A stretch of DNA of 64,000 bases, taken from assembly GCA_015501055.1 (NCBI GenBank), contig JADNYV010000050.1, positions 124,001 through 188,000 on the forward strand, written 5' to 3'. Origin of the DNA: Mucidula mucida. Taxonomy: Eukaryota; Basidiomycota; Agaricomycetes; Agaricales; Physalacriaceae. Positions within the stretch are counted from its first letter, which is position 1. The number at the start of each line of letters is the position of its first letter. Made by a program: the position numbers and the translations under genes. Of this stretch, positions 34,966 to 45,696 are shown piece by piece. The notes under the pieces are model-generated. The model saw only the letters and a program-made list of their open reading frames with translations, was not told where the DNA came from and made no database searches.

Positions 34966-35035
34966 GCACCGTCGTAGCTCAACGCGTACAGCGCCAGATC
35001 AATCAATGTCGGCTGAGGAGGCACGCTGGTTGCTT
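34966..35035 (+). repeat. Weak tRNA-like element
   Basis: CCGTCG-TA-GCTC-AACGCGTACA-GCGCC resembles the acceptor end and D arm of the other tRNA-like elements. The 3' half cannot be folded convincingly. Confidence 0.25.
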
Positions 35036-35272
35036 ACATCTATTGTGACTGTCCAAAAGAACTTTTTCTGTGCTCTTGTTAGTATGTCTGTTTTGACCAA
35101 TTTGAAGATGTTGAATGTTGTACCATCTGCCTTCAGGACAAGATTGCACAACAAAAGGGATACACTCTCAAGTTCTGACATTACAGTAAGTAATGACATA
35201 TCTGTGTACCAACACTAAGTATTTGACGATGATGCACTTGTGGACTATCAAACACTTTCGCACTCTGTACAA

Positions 35273-36688
<1,416 letters not shown>

Positions 36689-37102
36689 TCAATGTTGTGG
36701 TGTAGTTCTAGAGTGTAGACGGCACCACAATTCGCCTTTATAGCCTGCCAGTGAGCACCCAAAGAAGAGACATGACTGTCGTAGTGACGTTTTTTCCACA
36801 CGAGTTCCGTAGGAGGGCGGATGACTGATACGAGCAGATGATGCTTTGAGTGAGCGGTTGAATAATGTTCCCAGGCTAGTGGAGCACTCACTTTGAACCG
36901 AAGTTGCTTCGTTAGGTTCACACACGGCATGGCGCGGATTACTGTTGCTTGATGGTGAATACAGACTGCATAGTCTATCTGAAGAGACTTGTGCATGGGA
37001 TTGATACAAGAAGATAGGCAAGATCACGAGTCAGAGAGTAACGTTAACATCCATCAACGATATCAACGACGTATCTCAGGCCACTGCCGAGTGTGTTGAC
37101 GA

Positions 37103-37107
37103 GTTCG
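37103..37107. repeat. 5-bp target site duplication GTTCG, left
   Basis: It matches 45247-45251 exactly and flanks the outer ends of both LTRs. Five base pairs is the usual duplication length for Ty3/gypsy integrases. Confidence 0.9.
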
Positions 37108-37638
37108 TGTTAGCGACTGACTAAGCCACGAGACTCAACCAGGTACCACAGCAAGAACTAAGGAAGAAAGCGTTCACGTTCGTAAGACTAGGCTAGGCCA
37201 GGTGTATAAACGAGATCGGAACTAAAGTACAATGATACTATACTACTGCTTATATACTAGTAAGCCTGTGTTTGGGACTCCTTGTCCATACGTGTTTCCG
37301 CTAGGGATAACTCCACGCCCTTGACCCAGTGTTGTATGCTACTAGTCCGTGAAACCATTAAATACGAGTGGTGACTGCATGTAAGTAATAATACTGAAAC
37401 GTCCATGTGTGCTACGAGTGTCGGCGGTGTGTATACAATAGGGAGTCCATGAGGTATCGGCATGTATGATGTCATCCATGTGTTGGCCGTGTGTCCGACA
37501 TGAGTACGGCTTCGGTAATGAAAAGGGATATGATCGGTGACAAAAACAGATGATGAAACGGTCCGTTGGTTGATAAGACAAGGCTCCCGATAAGATATGA
37601 TAAGATGTGAAAATGTGAAAATATGGCGATTCATAACA
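37108..37638 (-). repeat. 3' LTR of the retrotransposon
   Basis: It appears identical to 44716-45246. Ends are TGTTA...TAACA on either strand. In sense orientation it carries TATATAAG followed 32 nt later by TAGTTCCGATCT. Confidence 0.95.
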
Positions 37639-37652
37639 TCACCCCCTCCTTA
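37639..37652 (-). promoter_or_regulatory. Polypurine tract
   Basis: The sense strand reads AAGGAGGGGGTGA directly against the 3' LTR. This is the expected primer for plus-strand DNA synthesis. It overlaps the pol stop codon region. Confidence 0.85.
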
Positions 37653-38000
37653 AGGCGCAAGTTCCATTCTGCGCCAGAGTCGCTCCATGAGGGCTGCAGA
37701 GGGTAGCGTGATGTCGAGGGGTTCGGTATCGGGCGGTGGCATAGGTCGGAATAGATGTGATGGAAATTGCGACATGGGGACTTCAATGCGAGCAAGCGCG
37801 GGTGGCTTTGGCTTGTTCGGATATTGTTGGTGGAAATCGCTGATGGCTTCGTCGGCATTTTTGAGATTGCATGCCGGTTCCCATGTCTGCTCGTGTGTGC
37901 CATAACCCTTCCAGTGAACCTTGTATTGAAAACCCCCGCGGTACTTCCGGGAATTCACCACTTTCTCGACCTCCCATTCCGGTTCGGCTCCTTCCAGCAC
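37650..38000 (-). pseudogene. C-terminal pol segment with chromodomain, split off by the hAT insertion
   Basis: Reads EPEWEVEKVVNSRKYRGG, then YKVHWKGYGTHEQTWEPACNL, the aromatic-cage type chromodomain that directs integration to marked chromatin in chromoviruses. It ends at the stop 37650-37652. Across the hAT target duplication it is in frame with the upstream integrase part, so the insertion alone separated them. Confidence 0.9.
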
Positions 38001-39602
38001 TAGAGTCGGACGCGAGTATAGAATAAAAAAAGTACTCACGAATAAACTCATACTCATCATGCAAGCCAAGAGTATACTCGCACGTGAGTAGAGTAGAGTC
38101 TAGAGTCTATGGTGAGTCTAGAGTTTCAGTTTGGGGCCACGAATACTCGATAGACTCATACTCATAAATATTCGTGAATACTCATGAGTATTCTTATATT
38201 CGTGAGTATTCGTGAGTATTCAGCTCCTAATGGACAAGTATTACTCCAAAACGGATGATTCCGTGATGTGGAAGACTGCGATGCGTGAGTTTTCTCTCTT
38301 TTGGTTCAACCGCTTGTTAATTTTTGGTTTAGTGCTACACCCGAAGCATCGCGGGCACTACTTCACGAATCAGAAGTGGGAGCAGGCGTGGATCGATACC
38401 GCTGTCAGCGCCGCTCGCAAAGTCTGGCAAGAGGATTACAAGCCACTCATCAAGGCAGTCCCACCTCCGCCCGAGGTTGATTCGGACGACGACGCCTACG
38501 ATATCTATGCTGCAGTTCATTCCTTCCCAGCCGTGTCTCAGACAGATCCATTCGATGCTTTTATTTCAGCGGACGCCACGGATGACGATGGAATCGATTA
38601 CTGGGTTTCGAAGTCCGCACCGCACAATGCGGAGTTTATCACCCCACAACAAGCCCTTGCCCGGATGGCTCTCGACTTCTTGAGCTGTCCCGCCACTAGT
38701 ACTGATGTCGAACGACTCTTCTCGCACAGTGGTCTTGTCGTCTCCAAACGACGACACAATCTCGCTGCGGACTCAATTCGAGAGACCACGATACTTGGAC
38801 AGTGGCTTGCCATTGAGGATCTTGTCCCCGAGCAGAAGATTGCGAAGTTCTTGCACAATCGGAAGTTACGGAAGAAGGATTTGAATGAGGACCTCTCGAC
38901 CGACTGGACGGATTCGGATGCAGACGCAGACGGAGGTGACGATTCCTCGGAGGATGCTGCACCGATGGATGTTTCCGATTCAGAGGTGGAGGTTGTCGAG
39001 GAGGTTGTCGAGGAGGATGAGGTTGTCGAGGAGGACGAGGTGGTTGACGAGGATGAGGTGGTTGACGAGGATGGGGATGATGTTGAGGAGAACTTGTGGA
39101 CCAAGAGGAAGGGGAAGGGCAAGGCTGTTGCACAGTCGGAGGAGATGGACTTTTCTGATTTCCGCGATGGTATGGATCCTGTCTCAGAGTTTGACACGGG
39201 TCATGATGGTGATGTTGAGATTGACGATGATGACGATGATCTCTATGAAACGATTGAGCAGGTAGTTTTGGTTCGACGGCGCAAGCCTGCTTCTTCACCT
39301 CAGGATACTACTGATATGGATGCTACTGATATGGATATAACTTGATACACTTACGACCTACTTACTTTAATCTTCACTGTCTTTATGTTTGAATTTGCTT
39401 GCTGATACGTGAGTATACTCGAGTATACTCGGATCGTACTCGAGTACTCGAATACTCGAGACTCATGAAGTACTCTTGAGTAGAGTAGATATTCGAGTAG
39501 AGTCTCGAGTGAAGACTCGAGTCTTGAGTATTGGGTTTGAGGTAAGAGTTACTCATACGATGAGTCCGAATATACTCGAGTATGGACTCGTGTCCATCTC
39601 TA
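38001..39602 (+). mobile_element. Nested, internally deleted hAT element
   Basis: An 8-bp target duplication TCCAGCAC (37993-38000 and 39603-39610) flanks it. Imperfect 17-bp terminal inverted repeats (TAGAGTCGGACGCGAGT and TAGAGATGGACACGAGT) bound it, with three mismatches. Subterminal zones at about 38020-38220 and 39405-39590 are packed with short motifs of the GAGTATTCG / ACTCGAGTA type, as expected for transposase binding. Only the 3' part of a transposase gene remains inside. At 1.6 kb it would need a transposase supplied in trans. Confidence 0.9.
38212..39345 (+). pseudogene. hAT transposase, C-terminal part only
   Basis: The frame holds LLMDKYYSKTDDS and, across a 48-bp GTGAGT...TTTAG intron (38285-38332), the LLHPKHRGHYF segment. 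Then comes the hAT dimerisation region with ALDFLSCPATSTDVERLFSH and SKRRHNLAADSI, followed by an acidic tail with repeated VVEED/VVDED units. The zinc-finger BED domain and the catalytic DDE core are absent. The ATG at 38212 lies in the subterminal repeat zone and is probably not a native start. Confidence 0.85.
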
Positions 39603-42600
39603 TCCAGCACAGGTGGTGGACGCGTGTCTCGGGGTTGCGTCGGAAATTGCGGCTCGTGGTAAGGCGTCAGCAGGGCCTCATTGAACACGGGATGAATGCT
39701 TTTCCACGTGTGAGGAATCTGGAGCTTGTAAGAGCTCGTCCCGACTTTCTTGATCACTTTGAACGGCCCGAATCGTTTGTCATCGAGCTTCTTCATTGGT
39801 CAATCCGTGCTGAGATTCGTCCCTTCCAGCCATACTTTGTCGCCTTCCTTGTACTCTACTGCCTCTGTTCGCTTCCTGTCATAAAACCGTTTCATGTCCT
39901 CTTTTGCCATCTTTAATGCCGACCCCACTTCATCCCATGTCTTCCTCATGCCGTCGGCAAACTCCTGCGCAGTCTCATTTCTCGATGCCGTTTTCGGAGC
40001 GGTGCCTTTGTAGGGATGTCTGCCCATGTCTGCGAAGAACGGAGTGACTTTGGTTGCCGAGTGAACTCGGTCGTTGTAAACGAATTCAGCAGAGGGTAGC
40101 CATTCATGCCAGTCGTTCTGATGATAGTTGACAAATAACCGTAAGAAATGTTCTATCTCTTGGTTCAACCGTTCCGTCTGCCCATTTGCCTGTGGATGAT
40201 ACGCCGTTGTAAAGTTTCCCTGTATGCCCAACAACCGGTACAATTCCTTCATAAAACGCGAGTGGTATTGTGGACCGCGATCATGTATCATCTGTCGTGG
40301 CATCCCATGTATGGGGAAAATGCGATCACGGTAAATGCGGGCCATGCCTTCTGACGTCAGAGTGGTGTGTGTCGGTATGATACGTAATCGCTTGGTGAAA
40401 TGGTCCACAAACGTGCTGATCGCGTTGTATCCTCCTGATTCCGGCAGCTCTCCAATCATGTCCGTCCCTACTATCTCCCATGGCTCGCTTGGCACATCAA
40501 TAGGATGAAGAGGTGCAGCCGGCTTCGTGCGATGTGACTTTGTAACCTGACATTTTTGACACCCTTCTACGTATTCACGGACGTCTCGGCTGATTCCTGG
40601 CCACCAATAGGTACGTGTAATCAGCTCGAGGGTCTTGTATCGTCCGGGATGCCCTGCAAGCTGTGCGTCGTGATGCATTCCGATAACTTTTCCCCGCAAT
40701 TCCTTGTCCTTTGGTATGTAAATACGATCCTTCCATATAATAAGTCCATTTTCCTTCTCTTCCCATCCTTTTTCTTTGTTTTCTAATGCTTTTTGTACGT
40801 ATCTGTCTTTGTTTCCTTTTCTTTGTTTGATTTTGTTAAGTAATTCGTCCTCCGGTGTATCTACTGTATGTAAAGAGAATTGAATTTGTGAAATAAAAAA
40901 CTCCGGCTTGAGCAAAACAACGTTTTCGTTATCTTTTTCCCCCTTCTCAAGGCCTGTCATCCTTGACAAGGCATCAGCTTTCCCCATTGTCTTGCCCGGC
41001 TTGTGAATCATTTGTATATCATACTCCGCCAACTCCGTAACCCATCTCGCCTGCCTCCGGTTCAACTTCTGCGGTTTCCTGAAGTACTGAAGGTTTTGAT
41101 GATTGGTAAAAACCTCCACTGTCTCCTTAGCGCCTAGGAGATATTGCCGCCAGTCGTCGATCGAGTCCATAATAGCCATCATCTCTTTGTCGTAGATCTC
41201 ATAATTGCGCTCCACTTCGTTCAGCGCGCGAGATCGGAAAGCTACTGGTCTCCATTTTCCGTCAACAAACTGGGAAAGAACCGCCCCGTTCGCATAGTTC
41301 GAGGAGTCCGCCTCGACTCGAAACTTGCCGTCGTCGCGTGGTACAATCAGAACGGGTTCTTCCGTCATTCTCTGTTTCAACTCCTCAAACGCCTTGTGCT
41401 GCTCCATGCCCCAAACCCACTCGCCCTTCCCGGTTAACGATGTCAACGGCTTCGCTACTCCCGCAAATCCCCGAATGAAACGTCGGTAGAAGTTGCAGAA
41501 GCCCAGGAATGACTGCACTTCCTTCTTCTTCGTCGGCTCCTTCCATTCCTTCACTACGGCCACTTTTGCCGGATCCATCTTCACTTCTCCTCCTCCAACA
41601 ATAACTCCTAAGTAATCTACAGTCTGTGCCTCAAAACTACATTTCTCGGGTTTTAAATATAGCTTATTTACTCGTAATATCTCCAATACCTTTCGTACGA
41701 TCTGTCTATGCTCCTCGAGAGTGTTTGTAAAGATAAGTATATCATCTAGGTAAACTATAACATGTCCGCCGTCAATCAACTCCTTCAAGATGTGATTCAT
41801 GAACGATTGGAACGTTGCCGGCGAGTTTGTGAGTCCGAAGAACATTACTAATGGCTCGAACAGCCCTCGGTTTGTTCTAAACGCCGCTTTCCACTCATCA
41901 CCGTCTTTGATCCGGATGTTGTTGTAACCCCATCGGACATCCATCTTTGTGAAACACTTCGCTCCCTTCAGCTTGTCGATAAGTTCTTGGATCAACGGCA
42001 AGGGATATCGGTTTTTGATCGTCATGTCATTCAATTTCCGATAATCCTGCACGGGCCGAAGACTTCCGTCCTTCTTCTTGACAAAGAAGAATGGTGACGC
42101 CATGGGTGATATTGATGGCCGTATGCGTCCCGTGCGTATGTTTTCCTCCAAGAACTCATCTAATGCCTTCTGCTCGGATGGACTAAGGGGATAGACCTTG
42201 CAGTCGACCGGTTTGGAACCAGGCGTGAGTTCTATCGCGTGATCCCAGGGTCTTCGCTCCGGTAACTTATCAAAGTCCGCCTTGCTGAATACATCGGAAA
42301 ATTCCTCGATGTAGGGTGCAGCAGCAGATGAAGGCTGTTGTGATCTCAGCTTTTCACCGCTTTTGCGATAGTTGTCCCAGTCCATCCAGAACAAGCGCTC
42401 TCCCTCTTCCAACTTCTCTTCTACATCTTCTCCTTCGTCTTCTGGCGAGTCGTACTCGGGTAGATAGCCGCAGCGGTCTGGGCATCGATCAAAAGTCAAT
42501 GTGGATTCCGTCCAGTTGATCGTGGGGTTGTGATATCGTAGCCAATCTAGCCCCAGAAAGATACTTGTTTTGCCGAGATTGGTGACGGCCAACTCAATCT

Positions 42601-43204
42601 TTTCGGCGTGATCTCCGATCTTCATCCGGACCTCCACAAAACCTTCGATTGCTCCTCCCTCGTTTAGGGTTCCATCCGCATTGTAGACAGGGAGCTTGAC
42701 CGGTAACTCCTTGATCGGGAGTCCGTTCTTCTCGACGAATTCTTTATTGACACAAGAACCCGTTGCTCCACTGTCAAGAAGGGCACTCGTTTCCCATTCA
42801 GAGCCTGTGTGTACGCTCTCTATGGTTACTCGGAGTTTCATGTCCTGCCCCTTTGTTCCCCGGATGTACTTCCTCGACTTTTTCAACTCCGTCACAACTT
42901 CCACCGCAGCTTCCTTTGTCAACGCTCTGATCGCCATCACCTTCTCCTCCGTCGCTTCTCTCTCTCTCCGCTCCGGCATCCATGCTCTCAAGATTCCCAC
43001 TGCTCTCGACACGTCATCCTCTCTTAGCCGTTGTGCGATCCACTCGGGCGTATTTGGCTCAAATCTTTCTTTCGCAGGTTTTGGTGGTAAAGTCGTCGAT
43101 GATATTTTAGGTGTATCAGTACCAGTACTATAAATAGATTCTGCATCTGACGACTTTTCCCTTGATGACTGCTCCGGCAGGACTGCGTCTACTGCGGGAG
43201 CTTC
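39603..43204 (-). CDS. Retrotransposon pol: protease, RT, RNase H, integrase
   Basis: The main frame runs 43012 to 39802 and is open upstream to the gag overlap, entered by a predicted -1 frameshift at 43207-43213. Domains in order are aspartic protease (ALLDSGATGS), reverse transcriptase (VQDYRKLND, YLDDILIF), RNase H (RVEADSSNYANGA) and the integrase HHCC finger (HHDAQLAGH...CQKCQ). The integrase catalytic D, D and E lie in VGTDMIGEL, MIHDRGPQ and RLNQEIEHF, and a GPF-type module (KRFGPFKVIKKV) follows. A TGA at 39800-39802 interrupts the frame before the GPF module where CGA is expected. The hAT element then cuts it at 39610, so this copy cannot make complete integrase. Confidence 0.93.
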
Positions 43205-43213
43205 GCAAAACCC
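43172..43213 (-). promoter_or_regulatory. Predicted -1 ribosomal frameshift signal of gag-pol
   Basis: The sense strand shows the slippery heptamer G GGT TTT (43207-43213) in the gag frame, 15 nt before the gag stop. After a six-nt spacer comes a hairpin (43172-43200), CTCC-C-GCAG pairing with CTGC-C-GGAG around an 11-nt loop. The pol frame is the -1 frame relative to gag here. It opens just upstream of the heptamer and stays open into protease. Confidence 0.75.
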
Positions 43214-44118
43214 AATTCTTCGGCCAGCTTCTTCTTCTCCTCGTCATTCATTTCGGTCCATAAACCCCGAATCGTCTGGGGTCGACCCTTCTTCGGACAG
43301 AACCTGCTAACGTGGCCGTGTTCGCCACAGCTGAAGCAAAGTCCTCTTCGACGTGCGTTGTCGATGTCCATCGGCCTGCCGGCTCCTCCATAGGTCACGC
43401 CGGTGGCATCTCGTCGTGTGGTCGGCATCGGGGGTGGGTTCGCAGGATTGGCTCTCGATGTAGCCGCCTGCGGAGCTAGGGGCCGGGCCTGCATGCCGGA
43501 CCTCTTGCTCGCCGCCCGCCTTCTCCACAGCTGATCGATCTGAAGGATCTGTGCCTTCCAATCTTTGTACTTCTCTGGCAACCCGTCTCGGCTGCCATAG
43601 ATCTGGTCGATGATCTTCTCGTTGACGTTGGTCTCGAGAAGTCGCACGACGAATGCGTCATCCTTCGAGTATCCTGCCTGAGTGAGCAGGACCTCGAACT
43701 TCTGGAAGAAATCTTGAGCGGTATCTTGCCCCTGGCGCAACCGCTCGATCTGATCTTGCGCGTCTCGCGCGAGGTTGGAGTCCACAAATCGCTCCTTCAA
43801 ATCTTCCTTGAACTCCGTCCAAGAGACTGTCCATTCCTCTTCTTCCTCGTCGAAGTTCTGGTCCGAATAGTTCTGGACCCATGCATCTACGTGATCTCCT
43901 CGGATGTAGGAGAGAACAACATCGATCCTTTCGGAGTCAGATGTGAGGTTGTTCTTCTTGTCACGGATGTATGTGAACATCGATCGCCACCAGCTCTTGT
44001 ACTTGGACTTGTCCCCGTCATAGTCGTAAGGCTTGTTCACAAGGGATCGGCCTTTGATTTCGACATCGGCATGATGAGCGGGCGTGTGAGGAGCGGTTTC
44101 GGGTGCTTCGTTGGACAT
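43189..44118 (-). CDS. Retrotransposon gag (capsid/nucleocapsid)
   Basis: A protein of 309 residues forms the virus-like particle and binds element RNA. The capsid region contains YDYDGDKSKYKSWWRSMFTY and FKEDLKERFVDSNLA. A basic, P/R-rich linker follows, then one CCHC knuckle CFSCGEHGHVSRFC near the end. The frame is intact from the ATG at 44116-44118 to the TAG at 43189-43191. The last 15 nt overlap the -1 pol frame. Confidence 0.92.
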   Translation of the reverse strand: MSNEAPETAPHTPAHHADVEIKGRSLVNKPYDYDGDKSKYKSWWRSMFTYIRDKKNNLTSDSERIDVVLSYIRGDHVDAWVQNYSDQNFDEEEEEWTVSWTEFKEDLKERFVDSNLARDAQDQIERLRQGQDTAQDFFQKFEVLLTQAGYSKDDAFVVRLLETNVNEKIIDQIYGSRDGLPEKYKDWKAQILQIDQLWRRRAASKRSGMQARPLAPQAATSRANPANPPPMPTTRRDATGVTYGGAGRPMDIDNARRRGLCFSCGEHGHVSRFCPKKGRPQTIRGLWTEMNDEEKKKLAEELGFAKLPQ

Positions 44119-44701
44119 GATAGATCGGGGTGATGGGATCGGAGAGTGAAAGGGTGAAAGTGGTGATATGGGTGATGCGGATTTGGATGAAACAGGTGAG
44201 GGAATAGAGGTTTGGATGAATAGGGAGGGATCGCCTAGATCTGAAATAGAATCCAGGACTTGGTAGGGTGGGGAATGGTGGTGTGTATCGTAAGGTAAGT
44301 AAAGTAGGTAGGTATCGTAACTGTCTACGCTATTTTACTGACTACTGACTACGTATCTACGGAGCCCAAGAGCTCGTCACAAGTTCGCAATTGCCCAGCC
44401 GACGTCCCTCTGGTGTGAGGTAAGCCGAAGTTTTCCTGGGAACGGGGGTTGACCCGTAAACAGCGCCCACTGAAGTGCAACTGCCAAAAGTTCGTTCTCG
44501 TGAGAGCGGCTACTTCCAGCACCCGAGGCAGTTATCTCTAACTGTTAGCCGGCGCTACTGGGACCAATACACACGTATGCGGACGTGCGCTGGAATTAGG
44601 ATTCCGTCGATCTGTAAACAGGAAAGGGGATGGGGAATGTGCGATGATCAAACAGCGAAGTGCTGATCGACGATCAGGGATGTGTGGTAGGTGGTAGAAA
44701 G

Positions 44702-44713
44702 TAGTTCCGATCT
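44702..44713 (-). promoter_or_regulatory. Self-complementary primer-binding site
   Basis: Two nt inside the 5' LTR, the sense strand reads AGATCGGAACTA. This is the perfect 12-nt complement of TAGTTCCGATCT inside the same LTR (44821-44832), placed where transcription should begin. Confidence 0.8.
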
Positions 44714-44715
44714 TC

Positions 44716-45246
44716 TGTTAGCGACTGACTAAGCCACGAGACTCAACCAGGTACCACAGCAAGAACTAAGGAAGAAAGCGTTCACGTTCGTAAGACTAGG
44801 CTAGGCCAGGTGTATAAACGAGATCGGAACTAAAGTACAATGATACTATACTACTGCTTATATACTAGTAAGCCTGTGTTTGGGACTCCTTGTCCATACG
44901 TGTTTCCGCTAGGGATAACTCCACGCCCTTGACCCAGTGTTGTATGCTACTAGTCCGTGAAACCATTAAATACGAGTGGTGACTGCATGTAAGTAATAAT
45001 ACTGAAACGTCCATGTGTGCTACGAGTGTCGGCGGTGTGTATACAATAGGGAGTCCATGAGGTATCGGCATGTATGATGTCATCCATGTGTTGGCCGTGT
45101 GTCCGACATGAGTACGGCTTCGGTAATGAAAAGGGATATGATCGGTGACAAAAACAGATGATGAAACGGTCCGTTGGTTGATAAGACAAGGCTCCCGATA
45201 AGATATGATAAGATGTGAAAATGTGAAAATATGGCGATTCATAACA
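44716..45246 (-). repeat. 5' LTR of the retrotransposon with promoter
   Basis: It has the sense-strand TATA element TATATAAG (44857-44864). The predicted transcript start lies about 32 nt downstream at TAGTTCC (44832). It appears identical to the 3' LTR, and the flanking TSD GTTCG is at 45247-45251. Confidence 0.95.
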
Positions 45247-45343
45247 GTTCGAAGTTGATATACAACTTCTTCATTCGTTCACTGCAAGAGCGAAAGCTAG
45301 CAACTACCACAAAGAATGTGAGATGGGTTTGCGATCCAGTCTA

Positions 45344-45587
45344 CTGTAGTGTTTCGACCGCAAATTCACATAACGGGTCACGGGGGTCTTTGAAGTGAAG
45401 CTATATATACATCATAACGGGTCACGGACCACTTTGGTCAGGCACGAGCCTCCAAATAAGGAAATTTCAGGTCCCGCTATAAGCGGAACTGTCCAAAAAA
45501 GGCAATTTAAGGGTCTGTGAAGCTGTTCGCTGTAACTTCAGACCATAATGGGTCACAGGCTGTGAAGTTACGGTCGAAACGCTACAG
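45344..45587. mobile_element. MITE-like element, 244 bp
   Basis: Terminal inverted repeats start CTGTAG(T/C)GTTTCGACCG and extend about 27 bp with a few mismatches. A TA dinucleotide flanks both ends (45342-45343 and 45588-45589), the target duplication of Tc1/mariner-type elements. Inside are three copies of CATAA(C/T)GGGTCAC. It has no coding capacity. It lies about 90 bp beyond the retrotransposon. Confidence 0.7.
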
Positions 45588-45696
45588 TATACAGAGAACG
45601 CACGGCAATTATTGAAATTGAATAACTTTCAATTCAGGAGCTTTGTACTTACAAGATGGCAAACCTCAAGGGTCGGCTTGTGTAGTTACTCGTCAA

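Larger units (their letters stand above)
37108..45246 (-). mobile_element. Chromodomain Ty3/gypsy LTR retrotransposon (Tf1/sushi-like), 8.1 kb
   Basis: This is a full-length element on the minus strand: LTR, self-complementary primer site, gag, pol (protease, reverse transcriptase, RNase H, integrase, chromodomain), polypurine tract and LTR. Both LTRs are 531 bp, begin TG and end CA, and appear identical. A perfect GTTCG target duplication flanks the element, so insertion is recent. Removing the nested hAT element (38001-39602 plus one TSD) leaves an internal region of about 5.5 kb, normal for the group. The chromodomain and the self-priming signature both point to the Tf1/sushi branch of chromoviruses. 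The copy is now defective, because of the hAT insertion and a stop codon in pol. Confidence 0.95.

Noticed and set aside
37257..37634. 125-codon minus-strand frame, repeated exactly at 44865-45242
   Set aside because: It lies wholly inside the two LTRs. The repetition reflects LTR identity and not a gene.
38598..39298. Long minus-strand S/T/E- and H/P-rich frames opposite the hAT transposase remnant
   Set aside because: They are low-complexity shadows of the acidic repeat tail on the plus strand.
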